Under the pieces are notes generated by a model. That model was not told the DNA's origin and made no database searches. It saw nothing but the letters and a program-made list of their open reading frames with translations. Source: CBDDFV01 sp965227335 (GTDB lineage Bacteria; Planctomycetota; Phycisphaerae; Phycisphaerales; SM1A02). From it: DNA of 64,000 bases. Where the stretch lies: positions 1,240,001 to 1,304,000 of the forward strand of contig CBDDFV010000001.1 of NCBI GenBank assembly GCA_965227335.1, written 5' to 3'. The position numbers and the translations under genes were made by a program. This document shows, piece by piece, positions 10,445 to 18,710 of this stretch (position 1 is its first letter; every line of letters begins with the position of its first letter).

Positions 10445-11700
10445 CAGGACGCCACTCCGATCCGGCGGCGGAGCGTCATCTGCAGATCGCCGATATAGCG
10501 TTCGGCGAAGCCCGCTTCGCAATAGGCGAGGTAGTACTCCCACAGGCGGATGAAGGGCTCGTCAAAGCCGAGGCCGCGCACCTCGTCAAGACGGCCCGCG
10601 AACCGTTCCCGCCAGCGCCGCAGCGTTGTCGCGTAATGTGCGCCGATATCCTCGGCGGCCTCGACGCGGAGATCGCTCGCGCGGCTCATCGCCGTGGTCA
10701 GCGCTGTCAGCGAGGGACAACAGCTCCCCGGGAAGACGTACCGTTGAATGAAGTCCGGCGATCGACGGTACCGGGCGTACGCGCCGTCCGGCATCGTGAT
10801 CACCTGCAGCGCCATCCGCCCGCCCGGCTTCAGGAGCGACGCGCATTTGCTGAAGTAGCCCGGGAGATGCTCGTGACCGACCGCCTCGATCATCTCGATC
10901 GAGATCAGCTTGTCGTAGACGCCTTCGAGATCGCGGTAATCCGACCGCAGGAGCGTGACGCGATCGCCGAGGCCCGCCGCGCGAACCCGCTCGCCCGCCA
11001 GGGCGTGCTGGGCGTCGGAGATCGTGGTGGTGGTGACGCGACAGCCGTACGTCTGCGCGGCGTGGAGGGCGAGACTGCCCCAGCCCGTCCCGATTTCCAG
11101 CAGGTGATCATCCGGCGTCAACGCCGCCATCCGGCAGAGGCGATCGAGCTTGGCGATCGACGCGTCCCGAAGCGTCGTCTCGGGGGTCTCGAAGTACGCC
11201 GCGGAGTACGTCATCGTCTCGTCGAGAAAGGTCGCGAAGAACTCGTTCGACAGGTCGTAGTGGGCGTGGATGTTCCGGCGACTGCCCGGGCGTGAGTTGC
11301 GGGCGAACTTGTGGCGGGCCAGACGCAACGGCGCGGTCAGCCGGGCGACGCCGCGCTCGAAGCCGGACCGCGCGTCGCGGTTCCGCAGGAACAGGCGGAG
11401 CAGGCCGACAAGATCGTCCGTCGACCACTCGCCGCGAATGTACGACTCCGCCACGCCCACCGCGCCGCCGAGCGCGGCGGAGCGGTAGAAGGCGGGGGCG
11501 GTCACGTCGACGCGGGCCGCCACGTCGCCCGCGCCGAATCGCGCGGCGCCGCGCTGATCGTTCACAATCAGCCCGCCGCTCGAAAGCGACGCCAGCCGGC
11601 GGTGCACGAGCGACCGGGCCGCTGCGTCGAGCGGACCGATCGGCGTCGGGCGGGGCAGGGCGCGGAGCAGGGGGGAGTCGGTCAGGGGAACTCGCGTCAT
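10444..11700 (-). CDS. cfa: Cyclopropane-fatty-acyl-phospholipid synthase
   Basis: At 418 residues it is full length for Cfa. It transfers a methylene group from SAM to cis double bonds of membrane phospholipid acyl chains. Visible are the N-terminal lipid-interaction region (AESYIRGEWSTDDLVGLLRLF), the family signature NIHAHYDLSNEFFATFLDETMTYS, the SAM motif LLEIGTGWGSLALHAAQTYG and IEMIEAVGHEHLPGYF, with PGSCCPSL near the active site. It is adjacent to a desaturase, which would supply the double bonds, and to DUF1365/COG2907 genes, the conserved Cfa neighbourhood in stress-regulated operons. The start overlaps the DUF1365 stop (ATGA). Confidence 0.95.
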   Translation of the reverse strand: MTRVPLTDSPLLRALPRPTPIGPLDAAARSLVHRRLASLSSGGLIVNDQRGAARFGAGDVAARVDVTAPAFYRSAALGGAVGVAESYIRGEWSTDDLVGLLRLFLRNRDARSGFERGVARLTAPLRLARHKFARNSRPGSRRNIHAHYDLSNEFFATFLDETMTYSAAYFETPETTLRDASIAKLDRLCRMAALTPDDHLLEIGTGWGSLALHAAQTYGCRVTTTTISDAQHALAGERVRAAGLGDRVTLLRSDYRDLEGVYDKLISIEMIEAVGHEHLPGYFSKCASLLKPGGRMALQVITMPDGAYARYRRSPDFIQRYVFPGSCCPSLTALTTAMSRASDLRVEAAEDIGAHYATTLRRWRERFAGRLDEVRGLGFDEPFIRLWEYYLAYCEAGFAERYIGDLQMTLRRRIGVAS

Positions 11701-12509
11701 CGGGCGGCCTCCTTCGGCGTCGCGGCCGGAGCGGTCGGATGGTCTTCGTTTGATTCAGGCCGGTCCGGGTGCGGAACGAACGGACATCGCTTCCACCACA
11801 GACGCGCGGCCTGCAGATAGATCGCGGCGATCACCTTCCCGGTCATGAACGGATATCCGCCCAGCATCCGGGCCAGCGTCGCCCCGTTCAGCGCCCGACG
11901 CTCCAGCGCCAACGTGGCGTCGAAGATCCGCTCGTCGTTCTCGATGTTCTGCATGGACACGGACAGAGTCTCATCGGGCGGCGAGAACCGCCACGCATAC
12001 GTCTGCTCCATCGACATGAACGGCGAGACATGAAACGCCTTGTCGAATCGGTAGCGAAGCCGGTTCGGCGAGGACGATTCATTCTGCGACGGGTCGAGGA
12101 CGTAGCAGTGTCTTTCGCCCCACGGCGTGTTGTGCACTTCGGCCACGATCGTTTCGACCCGCTCGTCCGCCGCGTCGAAACAGTAGAAGAAGCTGACCGG
12201 GTTCATGACGTAGCCGAAGTACCGCAGGTGCGTGAGCAGTCGGATCGGTCCGCTCGGGCGCACGCCGGACGACGTTTCGACGAGGTCGCGAACGCAGTCG
12301 TCGAGCGGTCGGTCGGGATCGCCGAGATGATCGCGTCGGTTGAACCACGCGAGATTCGGTCGGCGAACGGACCAGAGCCAGCGTCCGCGGAAGACGTCGT
12401 CGAGTTCGGCGAGGTCGAGGTACATCATGAAGATGCGGTAGCGGAACCGGTGGTCGACGGGGGCCCGTCGGGTGTGCGCGACCCAGCCCTCATAGACGGC
12501 GCTGTTCAC
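11697..12509 (-). CDS. DUF1365 (COG3496) protein
   Basis: A 270-residue DUF1365 protein with GTG start overlapping the upstream stop (GTGA). Family features are YEGWVAHTRRAPVDHRFRY at the N-terminus, LLTHLRYFGYVMNPVSFFYC in the middle, and VAEVHNTPWGERHCYVL followed by KAFHVSPFMSMEQTYAW. No catalytic residue is established for the family. It co-occurs strongly with COG2907 flavoproteins and cyclopropane synthase genes and belongs to the core gene set of ECF/ChrR-type singlet-oxygen regulons in proteobacteria. The name is secure; the activity is not. Confidence 0.9.
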   Translation of the reverse strand: MNSAVYEGWVAHTRRAPVDHRFRYRIFMMYLDLAELDDVFRGRWLWSVRRPNLAWFNRRDHLGDPDRPLDDCVRDLVETSSGVRPSGPIRLLTHLRYFGYVMNPVSFFYCFDAADERVETIVAEVHNTPWGERHCYVLDPSQNESSSPNRLRYRFDKAFHVSPFMSMEQTYAWRFSPPDETLSVSMQNIENDERIFDATLALERRALNGATLARMLGGYPFMTGKVIAAIYLQAARLWWKRCPFVPHPDRPESNEDHPTAPAATPKEAAR

Positions 12510-13831
12510 GCGACCGCCGCGGGCGCCAGCACGTGGGTGCGTACTGCGTCCGCGGCCTCCAGCCCGCTCCGCACGCCGTCCTCGTGGAAGCCGAAGCCCC
12601 AGTACGCGCCGCAGTAGGACGTGCGGTTCGCATAAAGGATTTCGTCTCGGCGGGCGCGGGCGCGGCAGGAATCGACGGTGAAGATCGGGTGACGGTAGGG
12701 AATGCGTCGGATGATCCGGCCCGGATCGATGTCGCGGTCGTCGTTGAGCGTGACGCAGAAAGTCGTCGGCGCATCATCGAGCGACTGCAGCATGTTCATG
12801 TTGTAGGTGGCGACCACCGCCGCGCGTCCCGGAGTATCGGTCGCGGGCGTGCGATAGTTCCACGATCCCCACGCCCGGCGACGGCGGGGCAGCACGGACG
12901 CATCGTCGTGGAGGATCGCCTCGTTCGCCTGGTAGGGGATGGCGCCGAGAATCTGCTCCTCCGCCGGCGTGGGGTCGATCAGCATGCGGAGGGCGTCGTC
13001 GCTGTGGCACGCGAAGACGACCGCGTCGAACCGCTGGGTCGGCCGCCCCGCGGGCGTCACCGCGACGCCGTGCGCGAAGCGTTCGACGGACTCGATCGGC
13101 GCCCCGGTGCGGATCGCGTCGCGGAACGGCGCGGTCCACGGTGCGAGATACGCGTTCGATCCGCCCTTCACCACCCGCCACTCCGGACGGCCCTTCACCT
13201 GCAGCATCCGATGGTGATGGAAGAAGTCGACCACGAAGCGGATCGGGAACGTCCGGAACCGGCCCGGCGGGCACGACCACAACGCCGATCCCATCGGCTC
13301 GAGGTAGAACCGCATGAACGCGTCGCCGAACCTCAGACGACGCGCGTAGGCCTCGACCGTCTCGTCGAGATCGTTCGATTCCAGCACCGCGGGCGCCTCG
13401 CGTCCGAACCGCAGGATGTCGCGGATCATCCGGTGAAACACCGGGCGAAGCAGGTTCCGACGCTGGCTGAAGAGTTGATTGAGCGACGAGCCGTTGTATT
13501 CGAGGCGGGCGCGATCATCCCGCACCGAGAAGCTCATCGTCGATGGCTGCGACGCCACGCCGATTTCATCAAGGATCCGGCTGAAGTGCGGATAGTTGAG
13601 CCGGTTGAACACGATGAAACCCGTGTCGACGTTCCACGTCCGACCCGCCCGCTCCACCGGAACCGTGTTCGTGTGGCCGCCGATGCGGTCGTTCGCCTCG
13701 AAGAGCGTCAGGTCCACGTCGCCGTGCAGGGCGCGGGCCGCCGCGAGTCCCGCGACGCCGCCCCCGATGATCGCCACGCGCGGCCGACCGCGGGCGACGT
13801 CGAATGCGTGCGTCGAATGGCGGATCATCAC
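12506..13831 (-). CDS. FAD-dependent amine-oxidase-like protein (COG2907)
   Basis: This 441-residue flavoprotein starts at GTG overlapping the desaturase stop. The N-terminal Rossmann motif is VAIIGGGVAGLAAARALHGD, followed by the second FAD motif FEANDRIGGHTNTV. The family marker DTGFIVFNRLNYPHFSRIL comes near residue 70, and the C-terminus closes with SYCGAYWGFGFHEDGVRSGLEAA, the flavin-binding end of amine-oxidase-fold proteins. COG2907 members are almost always found beside DUF1365 and Cfa. Oxidation of a modified acyl chain is an attractive guess but is not shown by sequence. Confidence 0.92.
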   Translation of the reverse strand: MMIRHSTHAFDVARGRPRVAIIGGGVAGLAAARALHGDVDLTLFEANDRIGGHTNTVPVERAGRTWNVDTGFIVFNRLNYPHFSRILDEIGVASQPSTMSFSVRDDRARLEYNGSSLNQLFSQRRNLLRPVFHRMIRDILRFGREAPAVLESNDLDETVEAYARRLRFGDAFMRFYLEPMGSALWSCPPGRFRTFPIRFVVDFFHHHRMLQVKGRPEWRVVKGGSNAYLAPWTAPFRDAIRTGAPIESVERFAHGVAVTPAGRPTQRFDAVVFACHSDDALRMLIDPTPAEEQILGAIPYQANEAILHDDASVLPRRRRAWGSWNYRTPATDTPGRAAVVATYNMNMLQSLDDAPTTFCVTLNDDRDIDPGRIIRRIPYRHPIFTVDSCRARARRDEILYANRTSYCGAYWGFGFHEDGVRSGLEAADAVRTHVLAPAAVA

Positions 13832-14766
13832 GAGGTTCCGTGTTCAGCGCGGCGGCCTTCCGCCAGCACCCGGGCGGGCACCGGACGAAGGTCCCAGATC
13901 AATCCCACCGCAGCGAGCCCGCGGAGGACGTAGTAGGTCAGGTCGATTTCCCACCAGTAGAAGCCCTGACGCGCCGACGCCGGGTAGTGGTGGTGGTTGT
14001 TATGCCACCCCTCGCCCAGCGTGACGAGGGCGAGCCAGAAGTTGTTGCGGCTGTCGTCGCCGGTCGAGAACCGCTGCGATCCGTACCGGTGAGCGAGCGA
14101 GTTGATCGTGTAGGTGCCGTGGTACAGCACGATCGTCGAGACGAAGAAGCCCCAGATCAGCATGTTCCAGGCGGTGACGCCGAGCGTCGGCGCGAACGCG
14201 TTGATCAGGCCGCCCCCCACGAAGAGACCGGTCGCCAGCAGCACGGGGGCGATGTAGTCGAAGCGTTCGACCAGCGCCAGCTCGCGGAATCGCAGCCAGT
14301 CGCGGACAAGCCGGGTCTTCGTCTCGAAGCCCGACTTCGTCATGAACCAGCCCATGTGGCTCATCCAGAAGCCGCGCAGACCCGGCGAATGCTCGTCCGG
14401 ATGTTCATCAGAGTGGTTGTGATGGTGGCGATGCTGGGCCGCCCACCAGAGCGGACCGCGCTGGGCGGCGCTGCACCCGATGAACGCCATCAGGAACTGG
14501 AAGAGACGCGACGTCTTGAAAGTGCGATGCGAGAAGTAGCGGTGGTAGAAGGCCGTGATCGCAAACATCCGCACGATGAACAGGGCAAGTGCGACCATGA
14601 TCGGAATCCAGCTGAACTCGACGAGGAACACGCCCAGGCACGCGATGTGCATCGCAATGAAGGGGATGACGCGATACCACTGGATGTGGTCGTCGTACGG
14701 CGACGTCGCGGCGGCCGGAGCGGACTGCCCAGCGTGAACGTCGGTCATCGAGACGGATCTGGACAT
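13828..14766 (-). CDS. Acyl-lipid/acyl-CoA fatty acid desaturase
   Basis: A 312-residue integral membrane di-iron desaturase. The three histidine boxes are present: HRYFSH, HRHHHNHSD and HNNHHHYPASARQG, with hydrophobic pairs between them as expected of the stearoyl-CoA Delta9 type. It introduces a cis double bond with O2 and reductant, which would make substrate for the two methyltransferases downstream. An AGGAGG lies 12 bases before the ATG. It is the first gene after a 113-base gap behind the anti-sigma gene, so a sigma-controlled promoter may lie in that gap; I found no convincing one. From here the operon is continuously overlapping down to the photolyase. Confidence 0.93.
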   Translation of the reverse strand: MSRSVSMTDVHAGQSAPAAATSPYDDHIQWYRVIPFIAMHIACLGVFLVEFSWIPIMVALALFIVRMFAITAFYHRYFSHRTFKTSRLFQFLMAFIGCSAAQRGPLWWAAQHRHHHNHSDEHPDEHSPGLRGFWMSHMGWFMTKSGFETKTRLVRDWLRFRELALVERFDYIAPVLLATGLFVGGGLINAFAPTLGVTAWNMLIWGFFVSTIVLYHGTYTINSLAHRYGSQRFSTGDDSRNNFWLALVTLGEGWHNNHHHYPASARQGFYWWEIDLTYYVLRGLAAVGLIWDLRPVPARVLAEGRRAEHGTS

Positions 14767-14879
14767 GGCGGGTCGAAGCCTCCTGAGGCCGATGTCAGCA
14801 TTCGATCGACCGGAAGTTGTCTGCGACTTCGCCGTTCACGCACCGCCGGATTCGAATGGATCGACGGCGGGGAAAAGAC

Positions 14880-15734
14880 TTACGCCTGCGGCGCCGCGAC
14901 CGCGACGAATCTCAGCCCGCGTTCAGGATCGTCCTGATGCTCGACCACGCCGCCCGGGGGCTCCGTCGTGATCGCGAACGCGCTCGCTTCGAAGATCGGC
15001 AGTTTGGCGTCGACCGGGACGTAGATCGGACCGCCGCTGTTCGGGATGTCGAACACGCCGCCGTCGATGGGGGGGCTGTTCGGCCGGGCCCCGTCGACGA
15101 TCCAGAGCTGATACTGCATCCGCGTCGGATCATTGGCGGGCAGACCGGCGAGACGCATCACGCCCGCCTCCCGCGTCGGATCCCACACCACGTCGCCGGT
15201 GACGCCTTCCTCGCTCGTCCAGTTCCAGCGGGACGTATTCGTCTGGGTGGTCAGCGAGACGTACATGTCCTGCGGCGTCATCGCCGCCGCCGGCGGACGC
15301 AGCACGACAAACGCCAGGCACGCCGCCGCCACCAGCCATGGCGCGACGAACTTGAACAGAACGCCGACCTCAGGTCCCGGCGCCGTCGGGGCGGGGGCCG
15401 CGACGTCAACCACCACGCCTGAACCCGAAACGTCGGCGGCCATGGCGACGCCAGATTCCGAACCGCCGCCGTTGATCCGCATCCCCCGCGACTCCGCCAG
15501 CCAGGCGATGGCGTCATCCTCGAGCCGACGTCGCAGCGACTTCGGCATCGGATCGACCGGCGATCCGCTGCTCAGCGCCAGGGCGGCCGCGGCGGCGGCG
15601 ACTTCGAATTCGTGCGCGTCATCCAACGACAGGTCCTCGGCGTGATCCCCGGACGGCGCCCCGCCTCCGGGAGGGCCGGCGCCGAACAGCACGCGATCAA
15701 TCAACATATCCATGGGGTCGTCCACGCTGCTCAT
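14880..15734 (-). CDS. RskA-like anti-sigma factor
   Basis: A 284-residue single-pass membrane protein whose ATG overlaps the sigma stop (ATGA). Residues 1-~85 are the cytosolic, acidic, helix-rich part; there is no H-x3-C-x2-C zinc motif, so it is not a ChrR/ZAS-type factor. The transmembrane segment is near residues 128-146 (KFVAPWLVAAACLAFVV). The extracytoplasmic part reads as the RskA C-terminal domain: VWDPTREAGVMRLAGLPAND, YQLWIVDG, FAITTEPPGG. Factors of this type hold an ECF sigma at the membrane and release it by regulated proteolysis. It resembles the anti-sigma encoded at 17.6 kb, including a shared VLFG near the N-terminus. Confidence 0.88.
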   Translation of the reverse strand: MSSVDDPMDMLIDRVLFGAGPPGGGAPSGDHAEDLSLDDAHEFEVAAAAAALALSSGSPVDPMPKSLRRRLEDDAIAWLAESRGMRINGGGSESGVAMAADVSGSGVVVDVAAPAPTAPGPEVGVLFKFVAPWLVAAACLAFVVLRPPAAAMTPQDMYVSLTTQTNTSRWNWTSEEGVTGDVVWDPTREAGVMRLAGLPANDPTRMQYQLWIVDGARPNSPPIDGGVFDIPNSGGPIYVPVDAKLPIFEASAFAITTEPPGGVVEHQDDPERGLRFVAVAAPQA

Positions 15735-16312
15735 GCGTCCGACCTCGCCGAAGCGCCGGACGAGTCCGGCGCGTCCGTTTCGCGGCGGAGCTTCTCGCGA
15801 ATTCGAATCAGTCCGCGTCGGGCGTGCGTCTTGACCGTGCCGAGCGGGAGTTCGGTGATCGACGCGATCTGCTCGTGCGTATATCCGTAATGAATGGCGA
15901 GCTGCAGCACCCGCTGCTGATCCGCCGAGAGCGTTTCGAGCGCCGCCTGCGCCCGGGCCGCCTCCTCGCCGAGATCCGTCCGTTGGCTGGAGGACGATTC
16001 GCTGACGGCCGGAAGAACTTCGGACGCCTCCCGCACCAGACGCTGCTCACGCTCGAGCCGGCGACGCCGGTCAATCAGGCGACGCCGCGCAATCATCGCG
16101 ATGAACGTCGCCTCCGCGCCCTTGTCGGGATCAAAGCGTTCCGCATTCTTCCAGACCGCGATGAAGATTTCCTGAACGGCGTCTTCCGCCTCGGTGGGCG
16201 AATTGGTCATGCGGCGGGCGAGCGACCAGACCAGTCCGGAGTAGGCGTCGATCGTCTCCTGGACGGCGCCCAGATCCCCGTTGGCCACGCGTTGAAGAAA
16301 CGTTTCAGACAC
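15731..16312 (-). CDS. ECF sigma factor
   Basis: A 193-residue sigma-70 family ECF protein. Region 2 includes TEAEDAVQEIFIAVWKNAERFDPDKG followed by ATFIAMIARRRLIDRRRR; region 4 is LSADQQRVLQLAIHYGYTHEQI with the helix-turn-helix LPLGTVKTHARRGLIRIREKL. The GTG at 16312 has GAGAG a few bases upstream and gives a normal ECF N-terminus (VSETFLQRVANGD); an in-frame extension of 60 codons is of poor composition. It is paired with an RskA-like anti-sigma and heads the desaturase/Cfa/photolyase block. It is a paralogue of the sigma gene at 17.0 kb. Confidence 0.92.
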   Translation of the reverse strand: MSETFLQRVANGDLGAVQETIDAYSGLVWSLARRMTNSPTEAEDAVQEIFIAVWKNAERFDPDKGAEATFIAMIARRRLIDRRRRLEREQRLVREASEVLPAVSESSSSQRTDLGEEAARAQAALETLSADQQRVLQLAIHYGYTHEQIASITELPLGTVKTHARRGLIRIREKLRRETDAPDSSGASARSDA

Positions 16313-17033
16313 CCGTGTCTCTCGATGTAACACCGTTCGCAGGCGGTTCCTCACGCCCTGCCGCGTCGGAAGCGTTGCGACGCCGCCCGACGAGGGTGAG
16401 AGTATACCCTCCGCCACACCGTCAGCGTCGTTCGTGGCCCGGAGCCGGGTCGCGATGTGTGGATGCCGAGATTGAGAGGATCGCTGGGACACGCGAGTAA
16501 TTGCCTTCTCATCCCGCGCCGGGATGCTGGTCGACAGAGAAGCCGCCCGGATGTGAGTTCACCGTGTCTTCGCCCCGAGCCGCCGCCCGGATTCGCCGGG
16601 CCTGCAAGCGGGCCAGATCCCGTTCGAATGACGAAAGGCGGTCCGACCGACGACGCCCCGGCGCACCGGCTATGGCCTGAACAAGTCACCCTGGGATCGG
16701 GCGTCGGCGTGGCGTCGCCGGTGTTTCCCGGGCGGCGTGACCTTTTTCTTCCCGGGCGCCCTCGCGATCGCATCTCCGCTGCGATACGTGTCGAAACGTC
16801 AGTCACCCGGAGCGGCACGTCAGTTCCCGTCCCGTTCCGCGACTTGAGTCCTCGCCATCGCGAGTTCCTCGCCATGCGGGTTCGTTCGTCCTCCACATCC
16901 CGACAGGTGACCGATTTCCACGCTCTCTCCAATTCGATTCCGTCTCGACGGCGGCGATGCGACGTCGAATGCGGTCGAGTCGCCCGCGACGGACAGCGAT
17001 GACCCGGCGGAGACCAAACGGACCCCGCTTCTG
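16313..17033. other. Divergent intergenic region between the two ECF sigma genes
   Basis: Held here: a -10-like TATACT on the minus strand (16401-16406) without a good -35; GGAAC on the minus strand about 35 bases before the first sigma GTG, which could be an ECF -35; two direct copies of TTCCCGGGCG (16725-16734, 16749-16758); and CGAAAC at 16792-16797, which recurs upstream of the DUF4397 gene. From 16911 on, the reading frame of the second sigma factor is already open, so the last ~100 bases are probably coding. None of the promoter elements is secure. Confidence 0.4.
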
Positions 17034-17603
17034 TTGCGGGTCGCCGCGGGGGAGCCGGGGGCGGTCGACGCCTGCATCGAGCAGTACGGTCGTCTCGTCA
17101 TGATGATGGCGAGGCGGATGTTCCGGCACGACGTCAACGACGCCGTGCAGGAAGTCTTCATCAGCATCTGGCAGAACGCCCACCGGTTTGATGAATCGGC
17201 CGGCAGCGAACTGACCTTCGTCGCCACCCTGACGCGCCGTCGACTGATCGACCGGCTTCGTCAGCAGCAGCGGCGGGCGAAACGGTACGACGTCGGCCTG
17301 CCGGCGGAGGCCGCCGCGACCACGAGCCCGGACGTCGAGGCGGACGCCCGGGCGAGCCTCGGCGACGAAGCGCAGCGGGCGTTGGATGCGTTCGATGCAC
17401 TTCGTCCGGAGCAACGACGGGTTCTCGTGCTGGCGATTCAGCGCGGGCTGACGCATGAGCAGATCTCCCGGCACCTCGACATGCCGATCGGAACAGTGAA
17501 ATCTCACGCGCGGCGCGGCCTGATCCGCGTCCGCGAAATGCTCGCTCGGAGCGAGCAGCCGCTTGATGAGAGAGTGGTGGCTCGGAAGGAAACTCAGCAA
17601 TGA
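17034..17603 (+). CDS. ECF sigma factor (second copy); true start uncertain
   Basis: An ECF sigma factor of about 189 residues from the TTG at 17034. Region 2 is DVNDAVQEVFISIWQNAHRFDE and the following TFVATLTRRRLIDRLRQQQRR; region 4 is LRPEQRRVLVLAIQRGLTHEQI with MPIGTVKSHARRGLIRVREML. Compared with its divergent paralogue, the TTG start would cut off the first few residues, yet the frame is open back to 16911 with coding-like composition and no ATG, GTG or TTG. Either a rare start such as ATT at 16932 is used or the sequence carries an error. It overlaps its anti-sigma gene by four bases (ATGA). Confidence 0.88.
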   Translation: MRVAAGEPGAVDACIEQYGRLVMMMARRMFRHDVNDAVQEVFISIWQNAHRFDESAGSELTFVATLTRRRLIDRLRQQQRRAKRYDVGLPAEAAATTSPDVEADARASLGDEAQRALDAFDALRPEQRRVLVLAIQRGLTHEQISRHLDMPIGTVKSHARRGLIRVREMLARSEQPLDERVVARKETQQ

Positions 17604-18463
17604 CGCCCCGCTTCGAACAACAACTTGAACGTCGGCGCGACCTGCAGGCGGATGAGGTCCTGTTTGGACTCGACGCCGCGGAACGAGCCGAACTCGAGGC
17701 CCTCGGCTTCGGGGCCGACTTCCGGAAATCCTCGTCGGCCGACGGCCACGTCGACCTCGAAGGCGCCGCCGCGACGCTCGCCGCCGCCCTCACGATGCGC
17801 GATGATCTGGTCGCCGGGCCGGGCGTCGAGTCGTCCGCGGCAGTCGACGCCCTTCCCCCCGATCTCGCCGCCCGTCTCCGTGCGGATGCGGACGCTCACT
17901 TCGCCGCCGCGGCGCCTGTGGGCGTCGCCGGGGGCGGGGCGCGAGCGACAGGGTTCGTCTTCCCGCGTCGCCGAATGGTGTCCTTCGCCGCCGCCGCGAT
18001 GCTGTTCCTGACCTGCGGACTCATCGGTCTGCAGGTGATGCAATCGACGTGGTTCACACAGAAGATGCTCATGGCGGAGCGGAACGCATTGCTCGCCAAC
18101 TATGGTCAGGCCGTGGAGTATCGCACGCTGCACACCACGGCCGACCAGGCGCCGCGCGGCGACGTGGTGTGGTGCGACGAAGCGCAGCGGGGGTACGTCA
18201 CGATCGGCGGTCTGCCCGTCAGCCAGGCGGGCGTCGACCGGTACCGCATCTGGATCTATCTCGCTGACGCCGCCGGACGGGAGCACGCGGTCGACGCCGG
18301 CGCCTTTGCGTTCGACGATCGCGATTGCGAACTCGTCATCGAAGTCGAGCCGGTCGAGATGGTCGTCGACATTGATCGGGTGGTGATCACGTCCGAACCC
18401 GTCGACGGCGCCGTTGATCCCGCGGTCTGCGAAACGGTGGCGACCACTCGTCTCGAAGCCTGA
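17600..18463 (+). CDS. RskA-like anti-sigma factor (second copy)
   Basis: A 287-residue single-pass protein translationally coupled to the sigma gene. An acidic N-terminal helix region (QADEVLFGLDAAERAELEAL) lacks cysteine/histidine zinc ligands. The transmembrane segment is near residues 127-147 (VSFAAAAMLFLTCGLIGLQV). The outer domain follows the RskA plan: GDVVWCDEAQRGYVTIGGLP, RYRIWIYLADAAG, VVITSEPVDGAV. It probably anchors the ECF factor at the membrane until an envelope signal triggers cleavage. A strong hairpin follows, and then the DUF4397 gene, a likely target by analogy with SigK/RskA systems that control secreted repeat proteins. Confidence 0.85.
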   Translation: MTPRFEQQLERRRDLQADEVLFGLDAAERAELEALGFGADFRKSSSADGHVDLEGAAATLAAALTMRDDLVAGPGVESSAAVDALPPDLAARLRADADAHFAAAAPVGVAGGGARATGFVFPRRRMVSFAAAAMLFLTCGLIGLQVMQSTWFTQKMLMAERNALLANYGQAVEYRTLHTTADQAPRGDVVWCDEAQRGYVTIGGLPVSQAGVDRYRIWIYLADAAGREHAVDAGAFAFDDRDCELVIEVEPVEMVVDIDRVVITSEPVDGAVDPAVCETVATTRLEA

Positions 18464-18490
18464 CCGTCCGACGTCGTTCAGGATCCTCTT

Positions 18491-18520
18491 CACGCCGTGC
18501 TTTTCGGAGCGCGGCGTGTT
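18491..18520 (+). terminator. Intrinsic terminator after the second sigma/anti-sigma pair
   Basis: CACGCCGTGC and GCGCGGCGTG form a 10-bp stem (one G-U pair) around an 8-base loop, followed by TTTCGTT, 28 bases past the anti-sigma stop. Confidence 0.65.
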
Positions 18521-18637
18521 TCGTTGGGCGTCGTCGTGCGTCGTCGTGCGCTGGCGCAAACAGGCCGGCCTCGGTCCGTCGTCTCACCGACTTTTTCCAC
18601 GGTCGGTGCATCGCGCCTCGAGACGACGCCGAAACAT

Positions 18638-18658
18638 GACTCGAGTCCCGTTCGGGAC
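18638..18658. promoter_or_regulatory. Adjoining palindromes upstream of the DUF4397 gene
   Basis: GACTCGAGTC (18638-18647) is a perfect palindrome and overlaps GTCCCGTTCGGGAC (18645-18658), a 6-bp-arm inverted repeat, about 53 bases before the DUF4397 ATG. CGAAAC sits just upstream (18630-18635), as it does before the second sigma gene. These may be an operator or leader hairpin; no binding protein can be named. Confidence 0.35.
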
Positions 18659-18710
18659 GCACCTCTCTTTTCGACACGCACCAACAACATCTCTTGCCAA
18701 AGGGAAGACC

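Noticed and set aside
16313..16406. TATACT and GGAAC upstream of the first ECF sigma gene as promoters
   Set aside because: No matching partner element at normal spacing; described only in the gap entry.
16725..16758. Direct repeats TTCCCGGGCG
   Set aside because: Only two copies of a GC-rich 10-mer; could be chance.
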